Origin: Providencia huaxiensis
GTDB taxonomy: Bacteria; Pseudomonadota; Gammaproteobacteria; Enterobacterales; Enterobacteriaceae
Direction of reading: 5' to 3'
Assembly: GCF_002843235.3 (NCBI RefSeq)
Contig: NZ_CP031123.2
Location: 1,302,001 to 1,366,000 of the forward strand
DNA length: 64,000 bases
Numbering within the stretch: the stretch's first letter is position 1; the number at the start of each line of letters is the position of its first letter. Both the position numbers and the translations under genes were made by a program. Positions 28,945 through 39,280 of this stretch are shown here, piece after piece. The notes under the pieces are model-generated. The model was not told where the DNA came from, ran no database searches, and was given only the letters and a program-made list of their open reading frames with translations.

Positions 28945-29562
28945 GTGATAGGTCGTTTACGTGGTATTGTTTTAGAAAAGCAACCTCCAATCGTATTATT
29001 AGAGCTACAAGGTGTCGGTTATGAAGTCCATATGCCGATGACTTGTTTCTATGAATTACCCGAAATTGGTCAAGAAGCGATTGTTTTCACTCATTTTGTT
29101 GTTCGTGAAGATGCCCAATTATTATATGGCTTTAACGACAAGCAAGAAAGGGCGCTATTTAAAGAACTGATCAAAGTTAATGGGGTTGGTCCAAAATTAG
29201 CTCTAGCAATTTTATCAGGGATGTCTGCTCAACAATTTGTTTCTGCGATTGAACAAGAAGCTATCGCATCACTGGTCAAATTACCTGGTATTGGTAAGAA
29301 AACGGCAGAACGTTTAGTGGTCGAAATGAAAGACCGCTTCAAAGGCCTAAATGGCGATTTATTTAATCAAAATAGTGACATTAACCTACCAAGTGTGAAC
29401 AGCAAAGTACCAAGCATGGCTGATATTGAGGCAGAAGCAGCTGCTGCATTGATTGCTTTAGGGTACAAACCACAAGAAGCAAGCCGTATGGTGAGTAAAG
29501 TCGCAAAACCGGATAGCGACTCTGAAACATTGATCCGTGATGCCCTTCGTGCCGCACTTTGA
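28945..29562 (+). CDS. ruvA: Holliday junction-binding protein RuvA
   Basis: A 205-residue protein, GTG start (ATAGGTCG... giving [15 protein letters not shown]). It has an N-terminal OB-fold, two helix-hairpin-helix motifs ('[16 protein letters not shown]' and '[16 protein letters not shown]') and the C-terminal RuvB-contact domain ('[20 protein letters not shown]'). A tetramer holds the junction while RuvB pumps DNA. The GTG overlaps an out-of-frame ATG. Confidence 0.97.
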   Translation: MIGRLRGIVLEKQPPIVLLELQGVGYEVHMPMTCFYELPEIGQEAIVFTHFVVREDAQLLYGFNDKQERALFKELIKVNGVGPKLALAILSGMSAQQFVSAIEQEAIASLVKLPGIGKKTAERLVVEMKDRFKGLNGDLFNQNSDINLPSVNSKVPSMADIEAEAAAALIALGYKPQEASRMVSKVAKPDSDSETLIRDALRAAL

Positions 29563-29578
29563 TTGAGAGACGTTGAAT

Positions 29579-30589
29579 ATGATTGAAGCTGATCGCCTAA
29601 TAACGGCTGAAGTATTACAGTCAGATGAAGAAGCTATTGACCGTGCGATCAGGCCAAAGCTATTGAATGAATACATTGGTCAGCCCCAGGTTAAAGACCA
29701 AATGGAAATATTTATTCAGGCGGCAAAAATGCGGGGCGATGCGCTTGACCATTTGCTAATCTTTGGTCCTCCAGGGTTAGGTAAAACAACTCTGGCTGGG
29801 ATTGTTGCAAATGAATTAGGCGTTAATCTGCGTACAACTTCAGGGCCCGTATTAGAAAAAGCAGGCGATTTAGCAGCCATGTTAACTAATTTAGAACCTC
29901 ATGATGTCCTATTCATTGATGAAATCCATCGATTATCTCCAGTTGTTGAGGAAATACTTTATCCCGCAATGGAAGATTACCAGCTAGATATCATGATAGG
30001 TGAAGGGCCTGCTGCGCGTTCTATTAAAATTGATCTCCCTCCTTTCACATTAATTGGTGCGACGACTCGGGCTGGGTCACTCACATCACCATTACGTGAT
30101 AGGTTCGGTATTGTGCAACGCCTAGAATTTTATCAAGTTAATGATCTACAACATATTGTCAAACGTAGCGCCCAATACATGGGGCTAGACATCACCGAAG
30201 AAGGGGCTCTACAAGTTGCTATGCGCTCGAGGGGAACTCCACGTATTACCAACCGTTTGTTGCGTCGCGTGCGGGACTTTGCACAAGTAAAAGGCGATGG
30301 TTCAATTGATGGGCTAATAGCTAACCAAGCATTAGACATGTTAAATGTTGATGCTGCAGGCTTTGATTATTTAGATAGAAAGCTTCTGGTGGCTATTATT
30401 GATAAATTTATGGGCGGCCCAGTTGGTGTTGATAACCTTGCAGCAGCCATTGGGGAAGAGCGTGAAACCATAGAAGATGTTTTAGAACCTTATCTTATCC
30501 AGCAAGGCTTTATTCAGCGCACCCCTAGAGGCCGAATGGCGACGGTTCATGCATATAACCACTTTGGTTTAACCCCTAAAGAAATTTAA
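29579..30589 (+). CDS. ruvB: Holliday junction branch-migration ATPase RuvB
   Basis: A 336-residue AAA+ motor. Walker A GPPGLGKT (63-70), Walker B/DEIH (114-117), sensor '[18 protein letters not shown]', and a C-terminal winged helix '[18 protein letters not shown]'. The ATG at 29579 begins MIEADRL as in the family; an upstream TTG is not used. Sixteen bases after ruvA. Confidence 0.98.
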   Translation: MIEADRLITAEVLQSDEEAIDRAIRPKLLNEYIGQPQVKDQMEIFIQAAKMRGDALDHLLIFGPPGLGKTTLAGIVANELGVNLRTTSGPVLEKAGDLAAMLTNLEPHDVLFIDEIHRLSPVVEEILYPAMEDYQLDIMIGEGPAARSIKIDLPPFTLIGATTRAGSLTSPLRDRFGIVQRLEFYQVNDLQHIVKRSAQYMGLDITEEGALQVAMRSRGTPRITNRLLRRVRDFAQVKGDGSIDGLIANQALDMLNVDAAGFDYLDRKLLVAIIDKFMGGPVGVDNLAAAIGEERETIEDVLEPYLIQQGFIQRTPRGRMATVHAYNHFGLTPKEI

Positions 30590-30606
30590 TTATATTAAAT
30601 AAATAA

Positions 30607-30644
30607 AAATGGCCCCAACATTGAAAGCAATGTTAGGGCCATTT
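30607..30644. terminator. Bidirectional terminator between ruvB and znuB
   Basis: A 17-pair stem with one mismatch (arms AAATGGCCCCAACATTG and CAATGTTAGGGCCATTT) and an AAAG loop, placed between convergent genes. Confidence 0.85.
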
Positions 30645-30694
30645 ACATCAAAAATTGTATGTAACAACTGAAATTATGTAGCTCATAGCTTAAA

Positions 30695-31480
30695 TTAATT
30701 TTTCGCTTTTATTACTAAACTAAATACGAACAGAATAGCGGATACCAACACCACAGACGGCCCTGCAGGGGTATCGTAGAAAGCAGAAAGTGTTAGCCCA
30801 CCAGTCACAGCAATCATACCAATTAAGACAGCGATAGAAGCCATTTGCTCAGGCGTTCGAGCAAAACGCCGAGCCGTTGCCGCGGGTATAATTAATAAAG
30901 ACGTAATAATTAACGCCCCGACAAATTTCATTGCAATACCAATTGTTAGTGCGGTAACTAGCATTAGTAATAAACGCAGTCTTTGAATATTAATGCCATC
31001 AACAAAAGCAAGTTCAGGGCTAACCGTTATGGACAAAAGTGCCCGCCAACGATAGAAAAGCAACCCGCAAACGACAATAACGCCAATAAAAATCGTTATA
31101 ATATCCTCATAGCTGACTGAGAGTAAGTCACCAAATAAATAAGCCATTAGGTCAACACGGACATTAGCCATTAAGCTAACAACAACTAGACCTAAAGAGA
31201 GTGAACTGTGCGCCATAATACCCAGTAGAGTATCAACAGCAAGTTGTGGCCGCTTTTCTAGCCAAACTAAAATTAAGGCCAATAACAAAGTGACAGCAAT
31301 AACAGCATAGAATGGGTTGATATTTAATAGAAGCCCAAATGCGACGCCTAGCAATGAAGCATGGGCTAGTGTATCGCCAAAATAGGACATACGGCGCCAC
31401 ACAACAAAAGAGCCTAGAGGACCTGCCGCAATGGCAAGTAGCATACCTGCTATCCAGCCGGGTAATAGTAACTCAATCAT
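30695..31480 (-). CDS. znuB: Zinc ABC transporter permease ZnuB
   Basis: A 261-residue inner-membrane permease of the ABC-3 family with multiple helices; it forms the channel of the ZnuABC zinc importer. '[20 protein letters not shown]' matches the E. coli start, so I use the ATG at 31480, which overlaps the 3' end of znuC by eight bases; the frame extends further upstream inside znuC but is not conserved. '[20 protein letters not shown]' is the family hallmark. Confidence 0.96.
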   Translation of the reverse strand: MIELLLPGWIAGMLLAIAAGPLGSFVVWRRMSYFGDTLAHASLLGVAFGLLLNINPFYAVIAVTLLLALILVWLEKRPQLAVDTLLGIMAHSSLSLGLVVVSLMANVRVDLMAYLFGDLLSVSYEDIITIFIGVIVVCGLLFYRWRALLSITVSPELAFVDGINIQRLRLLLMLVTALTIGIAMKFVGALIITSLLIIPAATARRFARTPEQMASIAVLIGMIAVTGGLTLSAFYDTPAGPSVVLVSAILFVFSLVIKAKN

Positions 31481-32240
31481 GTTTGCAGTCCTTGCTGTGT
31501 TGGTGGCCAACAATAATATTGCCTTCTAAATCGTGTTGATGATTATGTTGATGGCGGTATACACCGAGTTGTTGAGCACCGCGATAACCAAACATTGCCA
31601 CAAACTCAGGGTGGTTTGAAACAACGTCTGGCGCGCCAGAACAGCAAATATGGCCGTTAATGCAAAGTACTTTATCTGTTTTTGCCATTACGAGATGTAA
31701 GTCATGGGAGACCATTAATACGGCGCAGTTAAGCTCAGTTCTTAACTGATTAATTAAGTCATATAGAGCAACTTGACCTGTGATATCAACGCCTTGAGCG
31801 GGCTCGTCAAGCACTAGCAAGTCAGGTTTATTGAGTAGGGCGCGAGCCAGTAAAACACGCTGAGTCTCACCGCCTGATAACTTTTGCATTGGTTGTTCGA
31901 GTAAATGCGTTGCCTTGACCCTCTCGAGGGCGGGTAACAAATGCTCTTTACGAACACCAAGCTTTAATAACATAAACCGTTTAACCGTAAGAGGAAGCGT
32001 CGTATCTAAGTGAAGTTTTTGTGGAACATAACCAATAGCGAGAGAAGAAGGACGCGTAATGGTACCTGATGTAGGGGCAAGTAACCCGAGTACAACACGT
32101 ACAATTGTTGATTTTCCAGCGCCATTCGGGCCTAAAAGGGTCACGATATCACCTTTATTCAGTTCAAAGGTAACATCGTTGAGAACCTGTTTTTCGCCAA
32201 ATGAAACAGAAATCTTATTTAAAGTTAGTAGTGGTTGCAT
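31473..32240 (-). CDS. znuC: Zinc ABC transporter ATPase ZnuC
   Basis: A 255-residue ATPase: Walker [10 protein letters not shown] (37-45), signature LSGGETQRV, Walker B '[12 protein letters not shown]' and switch His in 'VSHDLH'. The C-terminal tail is His-rich ([18 protein letters not shown]) and may sense or bind zinc. Divergent from znuA across a Zur box. Confidence 0.97.
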   Translation of the reverse strand: MQPLLTLNKISVSFGEKQVLNDVTFELNKGDIVTLLGPNGAGKSTIVRVVLGLLAPTSGTITRPSSLAIGYVPQKLHLDTTLPLTVKRFMLLKLGVRKEHLLPALERVKATHLLEQPMQKLSGGETQRVLLARALLNKPDLLVLDEPAQGVDITGQVALYDLINQLRTELNCAVLMVSHDLHLVMAKTDKVLCINGHICCSGAPDVVSNHPEFVAMFGYRGAQQLGVYRHQHNHQHDLEGNIIVGHQHSKDCKHD

Positions 32241-32265
32241 GTGAAAAACATCTTGCAGAATTCAT

Positions 32266-32288
32266 GTTGTGTTATATTATAACATTTC
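32266..32288. promoter_or_regulatory. Zur box between znuCB and znuA
   Basis: The right half TATAACATTTC is identical to the enterobacterial Zur consensus half-site, and the left half GTTGTGTTATA matches at eight of eleven positions. Located between the two divergent znu units, so zinc-bound Zur would repress both. Confidence 0.85.
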
Positions 32289-32316
32289 AAAGTTAAAATC
32301 ACGGAAAAAGACTGCT

Positions 32317-33276
32317 ATGATACATAAATCGAAAAACATTGCCTGTAAATTTCTTTTTGGGGCAGTGGCAAGCTCGGTATTAAGTGCAACAATGGTATCA
32401 ACCGCGAATGCTGATGTTGTGACTTCAATTCGTCCACTGGCCTTTATTGCAGCTGGTATTGCTGATGGTGTCACTGAGACACAAGTTTTATTACCAGATG
32501 GCGCTTCGCCTCATGATTATGCACTTAAACCTTCTGATTTGAAAAAAATTAAACAGGCTGATTTATTTGTATGGGTTGGGCCTGATATGGAAATGTTTTT
32601 ACAGAAGCCAATCAATACATTACCACAGAATAAACGCCTAGCATTAGCTGAACAGAAAAATATTAAGCCGCTACTTATGGCAGAGTCCCATGAAGATGAA
32701 CATGACCATGAACATGGAGATGAGGCTAATCATGACAAGGATCACGAACATCATCATCATGGTGAGTATAATATGCACATCTGGTTATCACCAGAGATCG
32801 CAAATTTTGCTGCGCAAGACATTTATGAACGTTTAGTAGAGCTTTATCCTGAACAAAAAGATAAGCTAGACGTAAACCTTCGTAAATTCAAAGAAAATAT
32901 GACGCAAAATGATCAGAATATTGCTAATATTTTGCAGCCAGCTAGAAACAAGGGTTATTTCGTTTTTCACGACGCTTATGGCTACTTTGAAAAACACTAT
33001 CAACTCGCTCCTTTAGGGCATTTTACGATAAACCCAGAAATACAGCCAGGCGCGCAAAAATTACATCAAATACGAACACAATTGGTTGAGCATAAAGCGC
33101 AATGTGTTTTTGCTGAGCCACAATTCAGGCCTGCTGTGATTGAAAGCGTAGCACGTAATACGGGGGTGAAAATGGGAACTCTCGACCCACTAGGAATTGG
33201 GCTGGCTATAGAGCCGGATAGCTACATGAAGTTTTTGACTCAACTATCAGAGCAATACGCCAGCTGCCTGGATTAA
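32317..33276 (+). CDS. znuA: Periplasmic zinc-binding protein ZnuA
   Basis: A 319-residue cluster A-I solute-binding protein. Signal peptide (MIHKSKNIACKFLFG... ending near ANA), zinc-binding histidines in 'DGASPHDYALKPSD', 'EYNMHIWLSPE' and 'GHFTINPE', plus a His/Asp/Glu-rich loop of about 30 residues ('HDHEHGDEANHDKDHEHHHH') that loads zinc. The ATG at 32317 follows GGAAAAAG; an upstream in-frame start would add a non-signal extension. Confidence 0.96.
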   Translation: MIHKSKNIACKFLFGAVASSVLSATMVSTANADVVTSIRPLAFIAAGIADGVTETQVLLPDGASPHDYALKPSDLKKIKQADLFVWVGPDMEMFLQKPINTLPQNKRLALAEQKNIKPLLMAESHEDEHDHEHGDEANHDKDHEHHHHGEYNMHIWLSPEIANFAAQDIYERLVELYPEQKDKLDVNLRKFKENMTQNDQNIANILQPARNKGYFVFHDAYGYFEKHYQLAPLGHFTINPEIQPGAQKLHQIRTQLVEHKAQCVFAEPQFRPAVIESVARNTGVKMGTLDPLGIGLAIEPDSYMKFLTQLSEQYASCLD

Positions 33277-33296
33277 AAATAGAAGGAATTGTTTAA

Positions 33297-34637
33297 GTGC
33301 AGCAAATGGCCAAGAGTCTGGTTCAGGTATACGGTAGCCTGTCTAGAACACACAAAATTGTATTAAGTGCGCTCACTGTAGCGACTATGGCCGTCGCAAT
33401 TTGGCGGCCAGTTCATATACCAACAACGACTGAAAATGACGGAACACCAGATACCATCATTCCGCTCTCATTATTACCTGCAAGTGATGCTACCGACGAT
33501 ATAATTCAAGATAGTAGTGAACAGCTACCTGATGAAGGCCTCGCTGATACTGACGCTGAAGCTGCAGAAACTGGTGGGGCAGCAGCACCTCTCGTTCATG
33601 AATATGTTGTTGCAAGTGGTGATAATTTAACGACTATTTTAACTCAATTCGGTATTGAAGCGGGTGATGTTGCAACACTATCCAATCAACATAAATCGCT
33701 GAGAAACCTGAAAATAGGCCAATCTTTAAATTGGTCGTTAACTGATCAAGGCGAATTAGAATCATTGACATGGGAAGTTTCTCGCCGTGAGACCCGTGTA
33801 TTTACCCGCGTTGGAACGACAAACAAATTTGAAGAAGCCAAACAAATTCGTGAAGGTGAGTGGACTAACAGTGTATTAAAAGGCACGGTTGACGGTTCAT
33901 TTGCACAAAGTACAAATAAAGCTGGCTTAACACGCAATGAAGGCCGTGAGGTGATCAAAGCCTTGCAATGGCAAGTTGACTTCAAAAAATTGAAAAAAGG
34001 CGATAAATTCAGTGTGTTAATGAGTAGAGAAATGCTGAATGGCCGTAGTGAACAGAGCCAACTCATTGGTGTTCGTCTACAAACAAATGGAAAAAGCTAT
34101 TACGCTTTTCGTGCTGAAGATGGGCGATATTATGATAGCGAAGGGAATGGCTTAGAACGCGGTTTCTTACGTTTTCCAACTGCTAAACAATTTAGAGTTT
34201 CTTCACAATTCAACCCTCGACGAGTTAACCCAGTTACTGGGCGTGTAGCACCGCATAAAGGTGTGGATTTCGCAATGCCAGTTGGCACACCAGTGCTTGC
34301 TGTTGGTGATGGTGAAGTCATTGTTTCAAAATACAGCGGTGCTGCAGGTAACTTTATTGCGATCCGTCATGGGCGTCAATATACCACGCGTTACATGCAC
34401 TTACGCCAGCTATTAGTTAAGCCAGGTCAAAAAGTTAAGCGCGGTGATCGAATTGCGCTATCGGGCAATACTGGGCGTTCGACTGGGCCTCATCTACATT
34501 TTGAAATGTGGGTTAATCAACAAGCGGTAAACCCACTCACTGCGAAATTACCTAGTTCTGGTGGCTTGACAGGGAAAGAGCGTAAGGAATACTTAGCGCT
34601 AGTTAAAGAAACTAAACCACAACTTAAACTACAATAA
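33297..34637 (+). CDS. mepM: Murein DD-endopeptidase MepM
   Basis: A 446-residue cell-wall hydrolase with an N-terminal membrane anchor (about 20-42), a LysM domain ('EYVVASGDNLTTILTQFGIE'), and a C-terminal LytM/M23 peptidase domain with zinc ligands in 'PHKGVDFAMPVGTPVLAVGD' and 'GPHLHFEMW'. It cuts D-Ala-mDAP cross-links so new glycan can be inserted. Starts at GTG with AAGGAATT upstream, 20 bases after znuA, as in E. coli. Confidence 0.96.
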   Translation: MQQMAKSLVQVYGSLSRTHKIVLSALTVATMAVAIWRPVHIPTTTENDGTPDTIIPLSLLPASDATDDIIQDSSEQLPDEGLADTDAEAAETGGAAAPLVHEYVVASGDNLTTILTQFGIEAGDVATLSNQHKSLRNLKIGQSLNWSLTDQGELESLTWEVSRRETRVFTRVGTTNKFEEAKQIREGEWTNSVLKGTVDGSFAQSTNKAGLTRNEGREVIKALQWQVDFKKLKKGDKFSVLMSREMLNGRSEQSQLIGVRLQTNGKSYYAFRAEDGRYYDSEGNGLERGFLRFPTAKQFRVSSQFNPRRVNPVTGRVAPHKGVDFAMPVGTPVLAVGDGEVIVSKYSGAAGNFIAIRHGRQYTTRYMHLRQLLVKPGQKVKRGDRIALSGNTGRSTGPHLHFEMWVNQQAVNPLTAKLPSSGGLTGKERKEYLALVKETKPQLKLQ

Positions 34638-34755
34638 CTTAAGTTTCTATTTTTATCGCTGGCAGGTACTTGTATCTGCCAGTTTTCTTTGTAATGCTCC
34701 CGTAAACTATTATTATAAGCTATAGAAAGATAGCTATTATTCACTTGAGTACAGC

Positions 34756-35730
34756 ATGAATAAAGATCAAGACACTGATAGTAAAAAAGGCTATGTGCCA
34801 ACGTTTCACCGCTCTTACCTTTTACCTAAATATTGGGGAGTGTGGCTAGGGGCCGGTGTTTTAGCCGGATTGGCTTTCATTCCGGTTAAAATACGTGATC
34901 CTTTACTGGCTAAAATAGGAAAATGGGTTGGACGACTAGCAAAGAGTGGTCGCCGTCGCGCTAAAATTAACTTACTTTACTGTTTTCCTGAATTGACAGA
35001 ACATCAACGAGAAGAGTTAGTTGATCGCATGTTTGAAACCGCACCACAATCTTTTGTCATGTTGGCTGAGCTATGTCTGCGTGGTGCGAGTAAAACGCTA
35101 GCTAGAACGCATTGGCATAATCAAGAAATTATAGAGCGTTTAAAGCAGCAGCAAAGTAATGTTATTTTTATGGTACCTCATGGGTGGGGCGTTGATGTCC
35201 CTGCGATGTTATTAGCAGCCAAAGGCCAGCAAATGGCTGCCATGTTTCATCACCAAAAGAACCCCGTTGCAGATTATTTATGGAATAAAGCAAGATACCA
35301 TTTTGGGGGGCGCTTACACTCAAGAGAGGCGGGTATTAAGCCTTTTATTGCTTCTGTTAGGCAAGGTTATTGGGGCTTTTATTTACCTGACCAAGATCAT
35401 GGTGAAGAGCATAGTGAATTTGTCGATTTTTTTGGCACATATAAGGCAACATTACCTGCAATCGGTCGGCTAATGAAGGTATGTAAAGCGAAAGTTGTGC
35501 CACTGTTTCCTGTTTATGACCATAAAACGCATCAATTGCATATTTATATTCGTGAACCGATGGATGATATTGATGGAAAGGATGATAAGTATATAGCACG
35601 AAGAATGAATGAGGAGCTGGAGTACCTGGTTGCTCCGAATTTAGAACAGTACACATGGATATTAAAGCTATTGAAAACGCGAAAAGAGGGTGAAATAGAA
35701 CCTTATCAGCGAAAAGACCTCTATCGTTAG
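34756..35730 (+). CDS. lpxM: Lipid A biosynthesis myristoyltransferase LpxM (MsbB)
   Basis: A 324-residue late acyltransferase of the LpxL/LpxM/LpxP family, inner membrane. It has an N-terminal membrane segment ('YWGVWLGAGVLAGLAFIPV') and the H-x4-D/E-type catalytic region 'VPHGWGVDVPAMLLAAKG', plus 'GFYLPDQDHGEEHSEFVDFF'. It adds the last secondary acyl chain to lipid A. Following mepM as in E. coli supports LpxM rather than LpxL. Confidence 0.93.
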   Translation: MNKDQDTDSKKGYVPTFHRSYLLPKYWGVWLGAGVLAGLAFIPVKIRDPLLAKIGKWVGRLAKSGRRRAKINLLYCFPELTEHQREELVDRMFETAPQSFVMLAELCLRGASKTLARTHWHNQEIIERLKQQQSNVIFMVPHGWGVDVPAMLLAAKGQQMAAMFHHQKNPVADYLWNKARYHFGGRLHSREAGIKPFIASVRQGYWGFYLPDQDHGEEHSEFVDFFGTYKATLPAIGRLMKVCKAKVVPLFPVYDHKTHQLHIYIREPMDDIDGKDDKYIARRMNEELEYLVAPNLEQYTWILKLLKTRKEGEIEPYQRKDLYR

Positions 35731-35758
35731 TGTACAGATATACAGAATAAATTTTAAG

Positions 35759-35786
35759 CCATTACTTTTTAGTAATGGTTTTTTTT
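35759..35786 (+). terminator. Intrinsic terminator of lpxM
   Basis: A seven-base stem CCATTAC/GTAATGG with a six-base loop and eight T residues, 28 bases after the stop. Confidence 0.85.
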
Positions 35787-36981
35787 ATTTAAAAGTGAGT
35801 ATTTATAGAAATATACGCTTGATGATTGGTAATTTTAAAAAACTGTACACGATTATTAATAACGAAAATTTAGGATAGTACATTAATGATTTATGGATGT
35901 TTCATTCATTTTTTGAGCTGTATCTAATTTTTGTAAAGTCTTGATAAAAAGAAGAAGAACAAGGTTAAAGTTAACTTATTGATTTATATATCGATTGTAA
36001 ATATTGCATTGTATATTTATAACTTACATGACAGATAGTTAAGTGCAATATAAGGAAGATATGCTTAATGAACACGATAAAAGAGCAAAAAAGCTTATGT
36101 ATTCGTTCGATTGATAAGAGTTAATCTAAGGTATGCTAAAAAGTTTTGGATGGTAACATTTAATCCTAAGCTCAGAAGTCAATTTTATACATGGGTAAGG
36201 AAATGAGAACAATTAGATATTTTTTTTAGAAAAAATGTTAGTAGCCATTCAAAGCATTAATTGTAGAATGAACGAGGGTTAAGATTATTACTTGCCGAAG
36301 ATCAGATAAGCTAGAATTGATAAATATCATACTGTATCGTTTTAAGTAATTATTATTCTAATCATATTATTATTAGCTGTAATTAGCCTGTGTTGCATCA
36401 ATCATAAAATTAAATCTTAGTATAAATACGAGGTGACTTTATTTCAATGTTTGTATTGTGATATTCCTCTTTATTTATCTAATGCAAAGCCAACTATCCA
36501 GTAGATAATATTATAAAACCATCATTAAATGACTAACCAATTATAGTTATTATTTGTGTACTTCACCATGATTATAATTGAGTACTGTTTTTTTTATTCT
36601 AAAATTATTTTTTGTTTAATTTTTATAAGATTGTTAGTTTTTTATTTAATAAAATAATTTATTCTTATTTGGTATTAAAAATGCTATGGGTGTTTTTTTT
36701 GTTTACATTCTTACTTTGTTATTTTTTTAATTTAAAATTGAAATTATTTATAGGTTATTTCTATTCATGATGTAGTCAGTGTGAAAATTATATTTTATAT
36801 ATAAAACGGATCTTCATATTAAAAATTATTCCTTACATACAAAAAAAAGAACTTAAATAATTTTAAACATATGAGTAAATACTAAGCGTTATGTATAATC
36901 ACTTATTAACGACTATAAAATATATTGCTATATTTTAATTATATAATAAAAATAACTCCCAGATTAATACTTGGAGACTCT
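35787..36981. other. AT-rich non-coding region upstream of the fimbrial regulator
   Basis: About 1.2 kb with very high A+T, many stops in all frames and no ORF with a ribosome binding site. It contains a short start-like frame at about 36061 that ends after 17 codons. It marks the left edge of accessory DNA between lpxM and pykA, which are neighbours in E. coli. Such sequence is a typical target of H-NS-like silencing, but no specific site can be named. Confidence 0.6.
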
Positions 36982-37839
36982 ATGGAAAAAACTCGAACAA
37001 CGTTAGATCAATGGATAACTCTACAGGCAGTGGTTGACTGCGGTGGTTTTGCTCAAGCAGCTGAAATTTTGCATAGGACACAATCATCAATTAGTTACAC
37101 CATTAGTAAATTAGAGCAAACATTGGAAATTGAAATATTTTCTTTAGAAAAACGTCGTGCAGTATTAACTAGACAAGGAGAGCAGCTATTAGCGCTATCG
37201 AGAGAGGTAACAAATAAAGCAATTTCATTAGAAAAGGTTGCTAAATCATTAAATTACGAAGGAAATAATAAAATTAATATTGTTATTGATTCACTATATC
37301 AAAGTGATGAAATACTGAAAAAAATTGGGGATTTAAGTCGGTCTAGAAAGGATTATGATATTGATTTAAAACGTTTATTATTAAAAAAAACAGATATTTT
37401 TGGGGTTAAAAATTATGATTTATTAATTACTCACCATTACGTTGAGTCGTTAAACCCTATATTCCTTGAGCAAGTTGAGGCGGTGTTTGTAACCAATCCA
37501 AATCATAAACTTCAACATTGCCAGGCTGATAATATATTGAAATCAATGGAAAAAACAACATTGATTGCTTTGGAGTCTACAGAGATAGATGGTATGAAAA
37601 GTATCCAAACTATTCATGTTCCTAATGTGGATTTAGCAATTCAATTAACAGAGAATTCGATTGGGTATTTATGGTTACCAAAGAATTTAGTCCAGAAGGA
37701 ATTGAATAATAATTCATTAAAAGAGCTGAAAACAGCAAATAAAAAATCATTCTATAATTTCTACATGTATATGAATAAAAATTCAATGGATAATGAAATT
37801 TTAAGATACTACCTTATTGATAATGAAAAAATTAAATGA
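36982..37839 (+). CDS. LysR-type regulator of the fimbrial cluster
   Basis: A 285-residue protein with an N-terminal LysR winged-helix DNA-binding domain ('DCGGFAQAAEILHRTQSSIS' with 'YTISKLEQTLEIEIF') and a diverged effector domain. The ATG at 36982 follows GGAGA; a frame extension to 36925 has no ribosome binding site. The effector half is shorter and richer in Lys, Asn and Ile than core LysR proteins, reflecting the AT-rich island. Placed 190 bases before the pilin gene in the same direction, it is probably the local regulator of the fimbriae. Confidence 0.8.
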   Translation: MEKTRTTLDQWITLQAVVDCGGFAQAAEILHRTQSSISYTISKLEQTLEIEIFSLEKRRAVLTRQGEQLLALSREVTNKAISLEKVAKSLNYEGNNKINIVIDSLYQSDEILKKIGDLSRSRKDYDIDLKRLLLKKTDIFGVKNYDLLITHHYVESLNPIFLEQVEAVFVTNPNHKLQHCQADNILKSMEKTTLIALESTEIDGMKSIQTIHVPNVDLAIQLTENSIGYLWLPKNLVQKELNNNSLKELKTANKKSFYNFYMYMNKNSMDNEILRYYLIDNEKIK

Positions 37840-38028
37840 ATGAGTCAATTAATGAATAATTAAAATAAAACATAAATATTTTAGATGTCATTTTAAAAAA
37901 TTCAATGTATCCATTAGTTAACTTAACTAAAGGTAAATGGTATATTTCTTTCGTACACCCAATATGAGTAATTTATTTATTCATATAGTAGCAATTAATA
38001 ATTAAAGATTTTTATTATAGGAACTATT

Positions 38029-38549
38029 ATGAGTATTCTAAAAAATCCCTAGCAGTAATAGGGGTTGCTTTAGCTGTAACATCTGCACCAACTGTTTTTG
38101 CTTCAGGTACAATTAATTTTACCGGGGAAATAACTGACATTGCTTGTACAGTTGATAGTAACTCAAAAAATTTAAATGTTGACCTTGGAAAGGTATCAGC
38201 TAAAAGTTTAGCTGCACAGGGTGAAGTTGCAGGATTGAAAGACTTCACGATTAAGCTTGTTGATTGTCCAGCAAACTCGAAAGTAACCGTACGCTTTGGT
38301 GGTACACGTGATACTGCAGACCGCGATATTCTTGCAATTAACCAAGGTGCAGGTGTTGCAAATAATGTCGGTATTGCTTTATTTGAAAAAGACGCAACAA
38401 CACAAATCAAATTATTTGATGATTCAAAACAAATTGAATTCGATGGTGCAACAGTAGACTTAGATTACGTAGCTCGTTATAAAGCAACAGGCGTAGCAAC
38501 TGCTGGTCCTGCTAATAGTAGTGCAGTATATAGCATTCAATATCATTAA
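38029..38549 (+). pseudogene. Major fimbrial subunit with a frameshift in the signal peptide
   Basis: The ATG at 38029 follows AGGAA but runs into a stop after seven codons. Insertion of one A in the six-A run at 38040-38045 restores a perfect pilin precursor: MSILKKSLAVIGVALAVTSA with cleavage after VFA, then a type 1-like pilin (FimA/MrpA family) with the Cys pair ('DIACTVDSN' and 'LVDCPANSK') and the C-terminal 'SSAVYSIQYH' donor/beta-zipper end. As sequenced, no start codon exists in the pilin frame ahead of the signal peptide, so the subunit should not be exported. Slippage in the A run (phase variation), decay or a sequencing error are all possible. Confidence 0.88.
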
Positions 38550-38606
38550 TTAGTTGGAGGGTGACAATGGTTGCCCTCTTTCTCACATCAATATCATGGC
38601 TGTTTT

Positions 38607-39269
38607 ATGAAAAAAATATTTTTTTCAATCTGTATATGTTTATTTTCTATTTCTAACATCTCTCAAGCGTCAGGTATTAGTGTAGGTGGAACGCGTTTTG
38701 TCTATGAAGAAAACAAACGTGAAATTGATATCCCGATTTTTAATAGTGATAAAGAAAAACCATTTTTAATCCAAAGTTGGGTTTCTCCATTTAATGGTGA
38801 GGGTAAAGCACCATTTATTGCGACGCCACCATTATTCCGAATTGAACCAGATACAAATGGTTCAGCGAGGATCTCATACATAGGTGAACCTATAAATTCA
38901 AATGAAGAAAAAATCTATTTGCTTAATATTAAATCAATACCACCTAAAGATAATAGTATTGAAAATGAGCTACAGATAATTATAAACTCACAATTTAAAC
39001 TGTTTTTAAGGTCGAAAGATATTGAACCTTTTGATTTTGAAAAGGTTAATTTAATTGAGAAATCAGATGGAGTTATGATTGATAACCAAACACCATATCA
39101 TTTATCAATCAAAAATATCCTTATCAATGGCAAGGTCATTGATGGTGCTAGCTTAATATACCCATTTAAAAATGATTATATTCTTAAGAAAAAAACAAAT
39201 AATAGTGATTCAATAGTTGTTCAGTTTATTAATGACTATGGCGCTATCATAGAGAAAAAAACCAAGTAA
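38607..39269 (+). CDS. Fimbrial periplasmic chaperone
   Basis: A 220-residue PapD-type chaperone: signal peptide MKKIFFSICICLFSISNISQ, then two Ig-like domains. 'GISVGGTRFVYEENKREIDI' is the G1/A1 region with the conserved Thr-Arg, and 'ELQIIINSQFKLFLRSKDIE' the G1-strand equivalent with alternating hydrophobics and an Arg/Lys after it. It donates a strand to pilins and delivers them to the usher. Start at the ATG 38607 that begins the signal peptide. Confidence 0.88.
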   Translation: MKKIFFSICICLFSISNISQASGISVGGTRFVYEENKREIDIPIFNSDKEKPFLIQSWVSPFNGEGKAPFIATPPLFRIEPDTNGSARISYIGEPINSNEEKIYLLNIKSIPPKDNSIENELQIIINSQFKLFLRSKDIEPFDFEKVNLIEKSDGVMIDNQTPYHLSIKNILINGKVIDGASLIYPFKNDYILKKKTNNSDSIVVQFINDYGAIIEKKTK

Positions 39270-39280
39270 GAGTATCTAAG

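Noticed and set aside
37840..38028. Invertible promoter element before the fimbrial operon
   Set aside because: No long flanking inverted repeats and no recombinase gene nearby; the regulator is LysR-type.
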